Positions 1 to 8,142 of a stretch of 64,000 nucleotides of DNA are shown here, piece after piece; the stretch's first letter is position 1; each line of letters begins with the position of its first letter. The translations under genes and the position numbers were made by a program. The notes under the pieces were generated by a model. That model had not been told where the DNA came from. It did no database searches and saw nothing but the letters and a program-made list of their open reading frames with translations. This DNA comes from an uncultured Bacteroidia bacterium (lineage in GTDB: Bacteria > Bacteroidota > Bacteroidia > Bacteroidales > UBA932), in the NCBI GenBank assembly GCA_902798975.1, contig CADBYT010000001.1:1-64000 (forward strand), read 5' to 3'.

Positions 1-72
1 GCCTTGAACGGTATTATTGATTGGGCTTTGACAAACAGAGATGCTCTGGCTCCGCATGGCCGCCGCGAATAA
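1..72 (+). CDS. 3' end of an unidentified gene (partial)
   Basis: Frame 1 is open from the first base to a TAA at 70-72 and encodes the last 23 residues of a protein ending DALAPHGRRE. The piece is too short to assign to a family. A terminator-like hairpin follows about 35 bp later, which supports a real gene end here. It may belong to the same accessory segment as the unknown gene at 209-919. Confidence 0.4.
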   Translation, partial: ALNGIIDWALTNRDALAPHGRRE

Positions 73-108
73 CATCAAATAAATTCCCTGTTTATCGAAC
101 AGGATAGA

Positions 109-140
109 CCCCTGCAGCCCTTATGGGTTACAGGGGTTTT
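109..140 (+). terminator. Rho-independent terminator after the partial gene
   Basis: CCCCTG (109-114) pairs with CAGGGG (131-136). An inner CCC/GGG (118-120 with 125-127) closes a TTAT loop, and a TTTT run follows at 137-140. Orientation and position suit the plus-strand gene ending at 72. Confidence 0.6.
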
Positions 141-208
141 ACTGTGTAGGGGGAACGACCCGGGGACCAGCCCGGAACGATCCACGCCATACGTTTGGCC
201 AGATTTTA

Positions 209-919
209 CTACAGCTTCATTGAGAAAGAGAACTCGCGCGGGATGTTACGATATCCGGTTTGCCGGTCAAGAAGGACGTACCGGCCGTGGACTTGGTACT
301 CGTCAAGATCCAGATCCCAGCGCCGGCGGAAATCATCCACTACGATGAAAACGCGACCATCGCCGGAGTCACAGGGCGCGTCGGCCAGGAAGTTCCGCAT
401 ATGGCCCTGATTTCGGCCGTAGCCGGGCTTTGTCAGCTGGATGCGGGAAAGTACCTGGTACCGGCCGGCAGGCTCCGTCTCGGGGAAATACGAGTGGAAA
501 CAAAGGCGGAGGTCGGTCCCATCAACGGCGGCGTCCTCAAAGTCCAGAGAATGCACCGGAAACTTCTGCCAGGCCTGCGGGTAGGGGACGTGTTCATCTC
601 CCAGCGTATAGAAGCCGTGGTAAGCGCTTATAAAGAGATTCTGGCCGGAGATATGCGCGGTATTGTCGAAGGGCGGCTTGTGGCTTATAACGGGCTCTGC
701 GAGGGCGTTCCAGGTCAGTTGAACGGAATGCTCGAGGGTTCTCCAGGCTGCCAGTGCCCGACGGTGAACATCGAGTTGGCTATTCTGCGCGTCAGTGCCG
801 GGGAATTCACACTGATTCTTCTTCTTGAAGTAGCAGCGGCCGTCCACATGATAGAAGGTGAGGTCCCCAACGGAGCCCCAGCAGTCGGATATCAGGACAG
901 ATGGCGTGAAGCGCGGCAT
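209..919 (-). CDS. Hypothetical protein, N-terminus resembling DUF6266-like proteins
   Basis: This is a 236-residue protein with no signal peptide or membrane segment. The N-terminus (SVLISDCWGSVGDLTFYHV, then KKK) resembles a Bacteroidota family of unknown function whose members begin with a similar 'G-x-V-G-x-x-x-F/Y' hairpin followed by a basic patch; I recall this from DUF6266-type proteins and cannot verify it. The rest is rich in aromatic residues (SAYHGFYTLGDEHVPYPQAW) and may be beta-rich. A TAAATTTG box lies 28 bp before the start, and the 16-bp repeats near the tRNA begin just upstream of that. The gene sits alone between a terminator and the tRNA-flanking repeats, so it is probably accessory cargo. 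Confidence 0.6.
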   Translation of the reverse strand: MPRFTPSVLISDCWGSVGDLTFYHVDGRCYFKKKNQCEFPGTDAQNSQLDVHRRALAAWRTLEHSVQLTWNALAEPVISHKPPFDNTAHISGQNLFISAYHGFYTLGDEHVPYPQAWQKFPVHSLDFEDAAVDGTDLRLCFHSYFPETEPAGRYQVLSRIQLTKPGYGRNQGHMRNFLADAPCDSGDGRVFIVVDDFRRRWDLDLDEYQVHGRYVLLDRQTGYRNIPREFSFSMKL

Positions 920-946
920 AGTTTGTTATAGGTCAAGTCGTTACTA

Positions 947-954
947 CAAATTTA
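947..954 (-). promoter_or_regulatory. Promoter -7 box for the gene at 209-919
   Basis: The minus strand reads TAAATTTG, matching the Bacteroidota TAnnTTTG consensus, 28 bp before the start codon. No clear -33 TTTG is present. The first copy of the 16-bp repeat (976-991) covers the area where a -33 factor or regulator would bind. Confidence 0.45.
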
Positions 955-975
955 CGAAAAATCAAGCAGAAAACC

Positions 976-1290
976 TTTCCGTCCCACTTTTTTCTGATTT
1001 CAGCACTATATCACCGGTTTTTCCGTCTCACTTTTATCGTAAAACAATAAAATGGGCAAACGAAATGAGGGTTTCCGTCCCAGTTTTTTGTGAAGAAAAG
1101 CGACTTCCGTCCCACTTTTTACCCCGTTTGACAAGAAATGAACTGTAACAAAAACAGTAACAAAGATTCGCCCTCAAGGGTATTAGAGGGTAGTCAAAAA
1201 CGCCAGCAGGGGGCCGTAGAAGCTGTATTTCGGAGTACCACGCAATAGGGCGCAGAAAGGCCAAAAGTGGGACGGAAAGTGGGACGGAAA
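976..1290. repeat. Six copies of a 16-bp motif TTTCCGTCCCACTTTT beside tRNA-Phe
   Basis: Plus-strand copies lie at 976-991, about 1019-1034 (variant GTCTCAC), about 1072-1088 (variant CCCAG) and 1104-1120. Two inverted copies lie back to back at 1263-1278 and 1276-1290. Between them (1121-1262) I see no gene. Such clusters of direct and inverted short repeats next to the 3' end of a tRNA gene resemble arm-type binding sites of a tyrosine recombinase, or an operator array for the gene at 209-919. No integrase gene is visible in the window. Confidence 0.7.
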
Positions 1291-1295
1291 AGAAA

Positions 1296-1318
1296 AACCC
1301 GCTGAAAATCAGCGGGTT
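1296..1318 (-). terminator. Rho-independent terminator of tRNA-Phe
   Basis: A perfect 10-bp stem AACCCGCTGA/TCAGCGGGTT (1296-1305 with 1309-1318) has a 3-nt loop. On the minus strand it runs into TTTTTCTTTT. It starts 5 bp beyond the 3' end of the tRNA. Confidence 0.85.
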
Positions 1319-1322
1319 ACTG

Positions 1323-1395
1323 TGGTGCTGGGAAGAATCGAACTGCCGACACAAGGATTTTCAGTCCTTTGCTCTACCATCTGAGCTACAGCACC
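1323..1395 (-). tRNA. tRNA-Phe (GAA)
   Basis: A 73-nt cloverleaf: acceptor GGTGCTG/CAGCACC, D-arm GCTC/GAGC, anticodon stem AAGGA/TCCTT with loop CTGAAAA (anticodon GAA), and a TTCGATT T-loop. The discriminator is A and the 3' CCA is not encoded. The T-stem GGCAG/CTTCC has one C-U mismatch (positions 51-63), which is unusual but does not break the fold. A strong promoter lies upstream and a terminator directly downstream. Confidence 0.95.
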
Positions 1396-1413
1396 AATTG
1401 CGTTTTGGGATTG

Positions 1414-1445
1414 CAAATATAGGAACAGTTTAGGAATTTGCCAAA
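1414..1445 (-). promoter_or_regulatory. Promoter of tRNA-Phe
   Basis: On the minus strand TTTG (1442-1445) is followed after exactly 20 nt by TATATTTG (1414-1421). This is a full match to the Bacteroidota -33/-7 consensus. Transcription would start a few bases before the mature tRNA end at 1395. Confidence 0.8.
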
Positions 1446-1465
1446 TTTATTTTAAGAATCATATC

Positions 1466-1497
1466 CCAGGGGCGCTGGAGCCCCAAATCGCCCCTGG
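1466..1497 (-). terminator. Hairpin terminator at the end of the arginine/EamA transcription unit
   Basis: CCAGGGGCG (1466-1474) pairs perfectly with CGCCCCTGG (1489-1497) around a 14-nt loop, 6 bp beyond the EamA stop codon. The following minus-strand sequence is A/T-rich but has no compact T run, so it may be a weak or factor-assisted terminator. Confidence 0.55.
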
Positions 1498-1502
1498 CAA
1501 CG

Positions 1503-2540
1503 TTATTTTTCGCCCGCGAGGGGCAAAATGGCATGTTTCCGCCCCTGGCGACCGGCGACGATGACGCCGGCCATAATCAGGATGGAGCCCACGGCGCCGG
1601 CGGGGGTGAGGCGCTCGCCGAGCAGGATCATCGCCGTGATCAGCGTGAAGACGGGATTCAGGTACACGTAATTGACGGAGGTGATGTTGCCCAGCCGGGA
1701 CATGACGAGATTCCAGGCCACGAAGCAGGCGAGGGATGCACAGAGACCCAGAAAGAGCAGGTTCCCCCATACCACGGGATTCCGGAACAGCTCCAGCGGA
1801 GCGAATTCGCGCCCGAGCAGGAAGGGGATGATGGTCAGCAGACCGTAAAAGAACACTTTGCGCGTGGCGAAGACGGCACCGTAATCTTCCGTCATCCGCC
1901 CCATGAAGAGACTGTACAGCGCCCAGCAGACGGCCGCGCCGATGGCCAGCAGGTCACCGTGCAACGACACCTGCACCCGCTGCCCGTCGAAAAGCATCAG
2001 CGCCATGCCGCCCAGGGCCAGCAAAGTGCCGAGCAGCAGCATCCAGCCGGACTCCACCCGCTCCATGGACGCAGCGAAGCGATCCCGGCGGAAACGCCGG
2101 TAAATGAGGCTGAAGATGGCTGTAAACAGCGGCGCGCTGCAGACCAGAAAGGACACGTTGCTGGCCTGCGTGTGCGCGAGGGCGGTATTCTCCGTCAGGA
2201 AATAGAAGGAGCCGCCGGTGAGGCCGAGGAAGACGAAGAGGAGCTCGTCTTGCCAGGAACGGGAGAAGAGGGTAGGAGATGCCCGATCAGGTCGGGCATG
2301 ACGAGAGTTGGGGCGGGCATGACGGGGTGTCATGCCCGGCTGCGACCGGGTATCTCGGGGAGGACGCGAGGCGAGCGAGAGCACCCAGATGCCGAGGTAG
2401 GCGAGGGAGAAGCGGACAACAAAGATTTCCGCAGGATCGAGTCCTGCGGAAATCAAGGTCTTGGTACTCACGAACGTGATGCCCCAGATGGCAACGACCG
2501 TGAGCGCCAGCAGGTGCCAGGGCAGTCTGCTAGTACTCAT
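1503..2540 (-). CDS. EamA/DMT-family transporter with repeat-derived insertion
   Basis: A 345-residue inner-membrane protein with about ten predicted membrane segments in two EamA halves (first half opening with ALTVVAIWGITFVSTK, second half with GDLLAIGAAVCWALYSLF). The family exports small metabolites and amino acids; the substrate here is unknown. I chose the ATG at 2540 because homologues begin just before the first helix; it overlaps the carB stop by 11 bp, so the gene closes the arginine/carAB unit. Residues about 62-89, between helices 2 and 3, are encoded by palindromic repeats at 2276-2356 and look unlike any EamA protein (RHARPDRASP). The frame stays open, so the protein may still function. 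Confidence 0.85.
   Translation of the reverse strand: MSTSRLPWHLLALTVVAIWGITFVSTKTLISAGLDPAEIFVVRFSLAYLGIWVLSLASRPPRDTRSQPGMTPRHARPNSRHARPDRASPTLFSRSWQDELLFVFLGLTGGSFYFLTENTALAHTQASNVSFLVCSAPLFTAIFSLIYRRFRRDRFAASMERVESGWMLLLGTLLALGGMALMLFDGQRVQVSLHGDLLAIGAAVCWALYSLFMGRMTEDYGAVFATRKVFFYGLLTIIPFLLGREFAPLELFRNPVVWGNLLFLGLCASLACFVAWNLVMSRLGNITSVNYVYLNPVFTLITAMILLGERLTPAGAVGSILIMAGVIVAGRQGRKHAILPLAGEK
2276..2356. repeat. Palindromic elements inside the EamA gene
   Basis: A complete element at 2276-2303 (GAGATGCCCG, loop ATCAGGT, CGGGCATGACG), a half element at about 2310-2325, and an inverted diverged element at 2328-2356. The first copy is identical over 28 nt to copies at 47779-47806 and 48933-48960. 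All are read through in frame by the transporter gene. Confidence 0.85.
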
Positions 2541-5500
2541 CCCAGCTCTTGATGCTGATCTCTTCCAGCGGCACGGCGCAGAAAGCCCGGATATAGGCGG
2601 TCGCCAGACGGCTGTTGGTAATGAGCGGCACGTTGAAGTCAATGGCCGCACGACGCATCTGGTATCCGTTGCTCAGCTCGCTGTGGGTGAAGTTCTTAGG
2701 GATATTGATCACAAGCTCCACTTCATGTTTCCGGATGAGATCGAGCGCAGCGGGGGCGCCTTCCTCCTGCTCGTTCGGCCAGAGGGCGCGGAGTGCCGGG
2801 ACCTCGTTCTCATTCAGGTACTTGCAGGTGCCGCCGGTGGCGTAGATCGTGTAATGCTTCTCCGCCAGAAGCTGGCAGGCACGCAGCAGGTCGGCCTTCT
2901 GGATCGGGTTGCCGGAAGAGATGAGGATGGACTTTTCCGGGATGCGGTGTCCGACGGAAAGCATGGACTTGAGCAGCGCCTCGTTGAGGTTGTCGCCGAT
3001 GCAGCCCACCTCGCCGGTGGACGCCATGTCCACGCCCAGCACCGGGTCGGCCTTGCCCAGACGGGCGAAGGAGAACTGCGAGCACTTGATGCCGACGTAG
3101 TCCAGCTCGAAGGGATCGATGTCGATGCGCTCCGGGCGCTGGCCGAGCATACAACGCGTGGCCAGGTCGATGAAGTTGACTTTCAGGACCTTGGACACGA
3201 AGGGGAAGCTGCGGGAGGCGCGCAGGTTGCACTCGATGACCTTGATGTAGTTGTCGGTCGCAAGGAACTGGATGTTGAACGGACCGGTGATGTGGAGCTC
3301 CGCGGCGATGGCTGCGGCGGTCTTGCGGATCTTGGCGGCGGTGATGCCGTAGATCTTCTGCGGCGGGAACTGGATGGTGGCGTCGCCGGAGTGCACGCCC
3401 GCGAACTCGATGTGCTCGGAGATCGCGTAGGCGATGACCTTGCCACCATCGGCCACGGCGTCGCATTCCAGCTCCTTGCAGCGCTGCATGAAGGAACTGA
3501 TGACCACCGGATGCTCCTCGGAGACCTCGACGGCCATGTCGAGGAAGATCCTCAGGTCATCCTTGCTGTAGCAAACGTTCATCGCGGCGCCGGAAAGCAC
3601 ATAGGACGGGCGCACGAGCACCGGGAAACCGACTTCGTCGACAAATTTGTCCACGTCTTCCATCGTCGTGAGCTCGCTCCAGCGCGGCTGGTCGATGCCC
3701 AGTTTGTCCACGATCTGGGAGAATTTGTTGCGGTCTTCGGCGCGGTCGATGTCATGGGCCGTCGTGCCCAGAATATGGACGCCGGCGCGCATCAGGGGCA
3801 CGGCCAGGTTGTTCGGGATCTGGCCGCCCACGCTCACGATGACGCCGTAGGGCTTCTCCAGGCCGCAAATCTCCATCACCGTCTCAAAGCTCAGCTCATC
3901 GAAATAGAGCCGGTCGCAGACGTCATAGTCGGTGGAGACGGTCTCCGGGTTATAGTTGATCATGATGGCCTTGTAGCCGCTCTCGCGCAGGGTCTTCAGG
4001 GCATTCACGCCGCACCAGTCGAACTCCACGCTGCTGCCGATGCGGTAGGCGCCGGAGCCCAGGACAATGACGGTGTTGGAGCCGTCCTCGAAAGAGATGT
4101 CATCGACCTCTCCGTTGTAGGTCATGTAGAGGTAGTTGGTCACAGAAGGGAATTCCGCGGCCAGGGTATCGATCTGCTTGACATAAGGCCGCAATCCCAG
4201 GAAGGCGCGCAGTTCACGCACCTTGGCCTCCGAAGTGCCGATCACCCGGGCGATCTGGATGTCCGAGAAGCCCTGGCACTTGGCCTTGCGGAGGAGATCG
4301 AAGCCGATGTCCGTCAGTTTCTTGCAGGATTCAAGTTCGCGGTAGGTCGCCTCGATGCCGGCCAGTTTGCACAGGAACCAGCGGTCGATCTTGGTCAGCT
4401 CGTAGATGCGGTCCACGGTATATCCGGCCTCAAAGGCAGCGGCGATGGCGAAAATACGCATGTCCGTGGGATGGCGCATCAAGTCGTCGAGTTCCTCGTG
4501 TTTGAAGGGCTTGTTGCAAACGAAACCGTTGGCACCCTGGCCGATCATACGCAAGCCTTTCTGCATCGCCTCTTCGAAGGTGCGGCCGATGGCCATCACC
4601 TCGCCGACGCTCTTCATGCTGGATCCGATCTCACGCGAGACGCCCTTGAACTTGTTGAGATCCCAGCGGGGAATCTTGCAGACTACGTAGTCGAGGGCCG
4701 GTTCGAAGAAGGCGGGCGTGGTCTTGGTCACTGTATTCTTAAGCTCGTGGAGTCCGTAGCCCAGGCCGATCTTGGCGGCGATGAAGGCGAGGGGATAGCC
4801 CGTGGCCTTGGAGGCCAGGGCGGAGGAGCGGCTCAGACGGGCGTTGATCTCGATCACGCGGTAGTCTTCGCCGTCGGGGCTGAAGGCGTACTGCACGTTG
4901 CACTCGCCGACGATACCGATGTGGCGCACGATGTCAATGGCCTTCTTGCGAAGGAAATTGCACTCGTCGTTGGTCAGCGTCTGGCAGGGGGCGACCACGA
5001 TGCTTTCGCCCGTATGGATGCCCAGCGGGTCGAAATTCTCCATGTTACAGACCGCGATGCAGTTGTCATAGCCGTCGCGCATCACCTCGAACTCGATTTC
5101 CTTCCAACCGCGAAGCGACTTTTCGACGAGCACCTGCGGGGAGAAGGAGAAGGCCTTGCGCGCCACGGTTTCCAGCTCCGCTTCATCCTCGCAGAAACCG
5201 GAACCCAGGCCGCCCAACGCATAGGCGGCACGAAGGATCACCGGGTAGCCGACTTCACGGGCGGCGGCACGCGCCTCCTCCAGGTTGGCGGCGGGATGGG
5301 ATTTGATCGTCTTGATATCGATCTCGTCCATGCGCTCCACGAAGAGCTCGCGGTCTTCCGTGTCGATGATGGACTGCACCGGGGTGCCGAGCACGCGGAC
5401 CCCGTTCGCCTCGAGGATGCCGTTCTTGTAGAGTGCGACGCCGCAGTTCAGCGCAGTCTGGCCGCCGAAGGCCAGCAGAATGCCCTGTGGCTTCTCTTTC

Positions 5501-5733
5501 TTGATGACCTTCTCCACGAAGAAGGGGGTGACGGGCAGGAAATAGACTTTGTCCGCCACACCTTCAGAGGTCTGCACCGTAGCGATGTTGGGGTTGATGA
5601 GGACCGTCTTGATGCCCTCCTCCCGGAGGGCCTTGAGGGCCTGCGAGCCGCTGTAGTCGAATTCGCCGGCTTCGCCGATCTTGAGGGCGCCCGATCCGAG
5701 CACCAGCACTTTCTTTATATTGGAGTCGATCAT
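2530..5733 (-). CDS. carB: Carbamoyl-phosphate synthase large subunit
   Basis: A 1067-residue protein of normal CarB length with two tandem ATP-grasp synthetase halves (first with LVLGSGALKIGEAGEFDYSG, second with VLGSGAYRIGSSVEFDWCG). The C-terminal MGS-like allosteric domain (YTIYATGGTCKYL onward) begins near residue 950. It combines ammonia from CarA with bicarbonate and two ATP to give carbamoyl phosphate for arginine and pyrimidines. The start overlaps the carA stop by ATGA, so the two subunits are translationally coupled. It is placed directly after the arginine genes, which suits supply of carbamoyl phosphate to the carbamoyltransferase encoded upstream. Confidence 0.97.
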   Translation of the reverse strand: MIDSNIKKVLVLGSGALKIGEAGEFDYSGSQALKALREEGIKTVLINPNIATVQTSEGVADKVYFLPVTPFFVEKVIKKEKPQGILLAFGGQTALNCGVALYKNGILEANGVRVLGTPVQSIIDTEDRELFVERMDEIDIKTIKSHPAANLEEARAAAREVGYPVILRAAYALGGLGSGFCEDEAELETVARKAFSFSPQVLVEKSLRGWKEIEFEVMRDGYDNCIAVCNMENFDPLGIHTGESIVVAPCQTLTNDECNFLRKKAIDIVRHIGIVGECNVQYAFSPDGEDYRVIEINARLSRSSALASKATGYPLAFIAAKIGLGYGLHELKNTVTKTTPAFFEPALDYVVCKIPRWDLNKFKGVSREIGSSMKSVGEVMAIGRTFEEAMQKGLRMIGQGANGFVCNKPFKHEELDDLMRHPTDMRIFAIAAAFEAGYTVDRIYELTKIDRWFLCKLAGIEATYRELESCKKLTDIGFDLLRKAKCQGFSDIQIARVIGTSEAKVRELRAFLGLRPYVKQIDTLAAEFPSVTNYLYMTYNGEVDDISFEDGSNTVIVLGSGAYRIGSSVEFDWCGVNALKTLRESGYKAIMINYNPETVSTDYDVCDRLYFDELSFETVMEICGLEKPYGVIVSVGGQIPNNLAVPLMRAGVHILGTTAHDIDRAEDRNKFSQIVDKLGIDQPRWSELTTMEDVDKFVDEVGFPVLVRPSYVLSGAAMNVCYSKDDLRIFLDMAVEVSEEHPVVISSFMQRCKELECDAVADGGKVIAYAISEHIEFAGVHSGDATIQFPPQKIYGITAAKIRKTAAAIAAELHITGPFNIQFLATDNYIKVIECNLRASRSFPFVSKVLKVNFIDLATRCMLGQRPERIDIDPFELDYVGIKCSQFSFARLGKADPVLGVDMASTGEVGCIGDNLNEALLKSMLSVGHRIPEKSILISSGNPIQKADLLRACQLLAEKHYTIYATGGTCKYLNENEVPALRALWPNEQEEGAPAALDLIRKHEVELVINIPKNFTHSELSNGYQMRRAAIDFNVPLITNSRLATAYIRAFCAVPLEEISIKSWDEY

Positions 5734-6806
5734 AACAGGGAGATAAAGTCGTCAAAGATGAATTCGGTATCCTCCGGGCCGCTGGACGCCTCGGGGTGGA
5801 ACTGGGCGGAGAAGAAGGGCTTGGACTTATGCCGTATGCCTTCGTTGGTGCCGTCGTTCATGTTGATGAAGTAGGGTTCCCAGTCAGCGGGCAGCGTATC
5901 TTCCTTGATGGCATAGCCGTGGTTCTGCGCCGTGATGTAGCATTTGGTCGTGCCGGCCTGGCGCACCGGCTGGTTGTGGGAACGGTGGCCGTATTTCAAC
6001 TTGTAGGTCGTGGCGCCCGCAGCGATGCCGAGCAGCTGGTTGCCCAGGCAGATGCCGCAGATGGGCTTGCCCGTCTGCATGGCCTTGCGGATGTTCTCCA
6101 CGGTAACGGCGCAGTGGACCGGGTCGCCCGGGCCGTTGGAAATGAAGAGGCCGTCCCAGTCGAACTGGTTGAAGTCGTAGTCCCAGGGCACGCGGATGAC
6201 CTCGACATTGCGGACAATCAGGTTGCGGAGGATCTGGTGCTTGACACCGCAGTCCACCAGGACCACCTTCTTGTCTCCCTGGCCGTAGCGGATGATATCC
6301 CGGCAGGAGACCTTCGCCACCTGGTTCTCCAGACCCGGATCGGCGACTTCGAAAGCACTGTCATCATCGACGGGGACAATCTTGCCGAGCATCGAACCCT
6401 CTTCGCGGAGAATCTGGGTCAGCAGGCGCGTATCGATCCCGAAGATACCCGGGACCTTCTGCTCTTCCATCCAGGCGCCCAGGCTCTTGACGGCGTCCCA
6501 GTGGCTGTATTCTTCGCAGTAGTCGGTCACAATCAGTCCGCGGATGTGGATCTTTTCGGACTCGAAGCCCTTCAAAAGGCCACCGGCGTCAGACATCATC
6601 TTCGAAATGCCGTAGTTGCCGAGGATCGGATACGTGATACACAGGATCTGTCCCTCGAAGGACGGGTCCGTAAGACTCTCCGTATAGCCGACCATGGCCG
6701 TGGAGAAGACCACTTCTCCGTCGCAGGGACCGTCGTAGCCGAAGCTCCAGCCCTCCATTATGCGTCCGTTCTGCAGGACGAGTTTCACTTTTTTGCGTGT
6801 TGCCAT
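5730..6806 (-). CDS. carA: Carbamoyl-phosphate synthase small subunit (glutamine amidotransferase)
   Basis: A 358-residue protein with an N-terminal CPSase small-chain domain (LVLQNGRIMEGWSFG) and a C-terminal class I glutaminase domain. The nucleophile motif is GICLGNQLLG (Cys present; the usual His after Gly is Asn). The His-x-Glu pair lies in SAQFHPEASSGPEDTEF. It hydrolyses glutamine and channels ammonia to CarB. The start MATRKKVK was chosen because the 13 upstream codons are not conserved-looking and the argH stop lies 16 bp away. Confidence 0.96.
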   Translation of the reverse strand: MATRKKVKLVLQNGRIMEGWSFGYDGPCDGEVVFSTAMVGYTESLTDPSFEGQILCITYPILGNYGISKMMSDAGGLLKGFESEKIHIRGLIVTDYCEEYSHWDAVKSLGAWMEEQKVPGIFGIDTRLLTQILREEGSMLGKIVPVDDDSAFEVADPGLENQVAKVSCRDIIRYGQGDKKVVLVDCGVKHQILRNLIVRNVEVIRVPWDYDFNQFDWDGLFISNGPGDPVHCAVTVENIRKAMQTGKPICGICLGNQLLGIAAGATTYKLKYGHRSHNQPVRQAGTTKCYITAQNHGYAIKEDTLPADWEPYFINMNDGTNEGIRHKSKPFFSAQFHPEASSGPEDTEFIFDDFISLL

Positions 6807-6822
6807 ATAACAGTTTGATAAT

Positions 6823-8142
6823 CTATTTCCAGTCGGACGCCGCATCCATCAGCGCGGCGATCTTGTCGTTGCATAAGTTGCCCAGGCTGCCGATGTGCGT
6901 GTGGCCGAGGTCGGAGGCCTTGAGCGTGGACTTGTCGCCGCCGCCGTAACGGAAGCGGCCTTCGTTGACCTCGACGCCCACCTGCCGGTACGCCTCGCGG
7001 AACGGAGTTCCGGCGAGCGTGCGGCGGTTCACCTCCTCGACCGTGAAGAGGTAATCGTAGAGCGGGTTGTCCAGGATCTTCGTGTTCACTTCGATATGCG
7101 CGAGCATGTAGTCCGTCATCTGCAGGCACTCGTGCATCAGCTCCAGGGCAGGGAAGAGCACGTCCTTGAGCAGCTGGTAATCGCGGTGGTAGCCGTGCGG
7201 CATGTTGCTGCAGAGCAGGGCGATCTCGTTCTCGCAGGCAAGAATGCGGTTGCACTTGCCGCGCAGGATCTCCCACACATCGGGATTCTTCTTGTGCGGC
7301 ATGATGCTGGAGCCCGTGGTCAGCTCGTCCGGGAAGTGGATGAAGCCGAAATTCGGGCACATGTACATGCAGCAGTCTGACGCGAACTTATTGAGCGTCA
7401 GCGCGATGCCGCCAAGTACAGAAGCGACGGCCCGCTCGGTGCGGCCACGCTGCATCTGTGCGGCGACGCTGTTGTATACGGGGGAGTCGAAGCCCAGCAG
7501 GTCGGTCGTCATCTGGCGGTCGAGCGGGAAGGAATTGCCGTAGCCCGCGGCGGAGCCGAGCGGGTTGCGGTTCACGATCCTGTAGACACCGCCCAGCGCG
7601 TACATGTCGTCCACGAGGGCTTCGGCGTAGGCGCCGAACCAGAGACCGAAGGACGAAGGCATCGCCACCTGCGCGTGCGTGTAGCCGGGCAGGAGCACCT
7701 CCTTGTGCTGCTCGCTGAGCCCCTGCAGGGTACGGAACAGCGTCAGGACCTCTTCGCGGACGGTCTGGAGTTCGTCGCGCAGGAAGAGCTTGAGGTCCAC
7801 GAGGACCTGATCGTTGCGGGAACGCCCGGAATGGATCTTCTTGCCCATCTCGCCGAGTTCGCGGGTGAGCAGAAGCTCTACCTGCGAGTGGATATCCTCC
7901 ACGTCGGGCTCCAGCACGAAATCACCGGCCTCGATGCGTTCCGCAATGCGGCCGAGGGCGGCGTCGAGGGCCGCCAGCTCATCGGCGGAGAGCAGGCCGA
8001 TCTTCTCCAGCATCCTGATATGCGCCCGGGAGCCCTGCACGTCGTAGCGCGCGAGACGCAGGTCGAGCACACGGTCGTTGCCGACCGTGAAACGATCCAC
8101 CGCTTCCGTCGCGGAAGTTCCTTTATTCCAGAGTGTTGCCAT
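6823..8142 (-). CDS. argH: Argininosuccinate lyase
   Basis: A 439-residue fumarase/aspartase-superfamily enzyme with the signature GSSIMPHKKNPD and the family segment SGRSRNDQV near residues 110-118. It splits argininosuccinate into arginine and fumarate, the last step of the pathway. The start MATLWNKG gives a 20-bp overlap with argE; an alternative start 7 codons upstream is possible. Confidence 0.96.
   Translation of the reverse strand: MATLWNKGTSATEAVDRFTVGNDRVLDLRLARYDVQGSRAHIRMLEKIGLLSADELAALDAALGRIAERIEAGDFVLEPDVEDIHSQVELLLTRELGEMGKKIHSGRSRNDQVLVDLKLFLRDELQTVREEVLTLFRTLQGLSEQHKEVLLPGYTHAQVAMPSSFGLWFGAYAEALVDDMYALGGVYRIVNRNPLGSAAGYGNSFPLDRQMTTDLLGFDSPVYNSVAAQMQRGRTERAVASVLGGIALTLNKFASDCCMYMCPNFGFIHFPDELTTGSSIMPHKKNPDVWEILRGKCNRILACENEIALLCSNMPHGYHRDYQLLKDVLFPALELMHECLQMTDYMLAHIEVNTKILDNPLYDYLFTVEEVNRRTLAGTPFREAYRQVGVEVNEGRFRYGGGDKSTLKASDLGHTHIGSLGNLCNDKIAALMDAASDWK

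Noticed and set aside
1034-1354. Possible integrase fragment overlapping the tRNA-flanking repeats
   Set aside because: The frame covers the terminator and the repeats, has no recombinase motif (Arg-His-x-x-Arg, Tyr) and partly overlaps the tRNA; more likely noncoding.
2461-5874. A 1137-codon open frame on the plus strand opposite carB
   Set aside because: It is antisense to a full-length, highly conserved carB and its translation is a low-complexity mix of Val, Asp, Gly, Leu and His, typical of the complementary frame of GC-rich genes.
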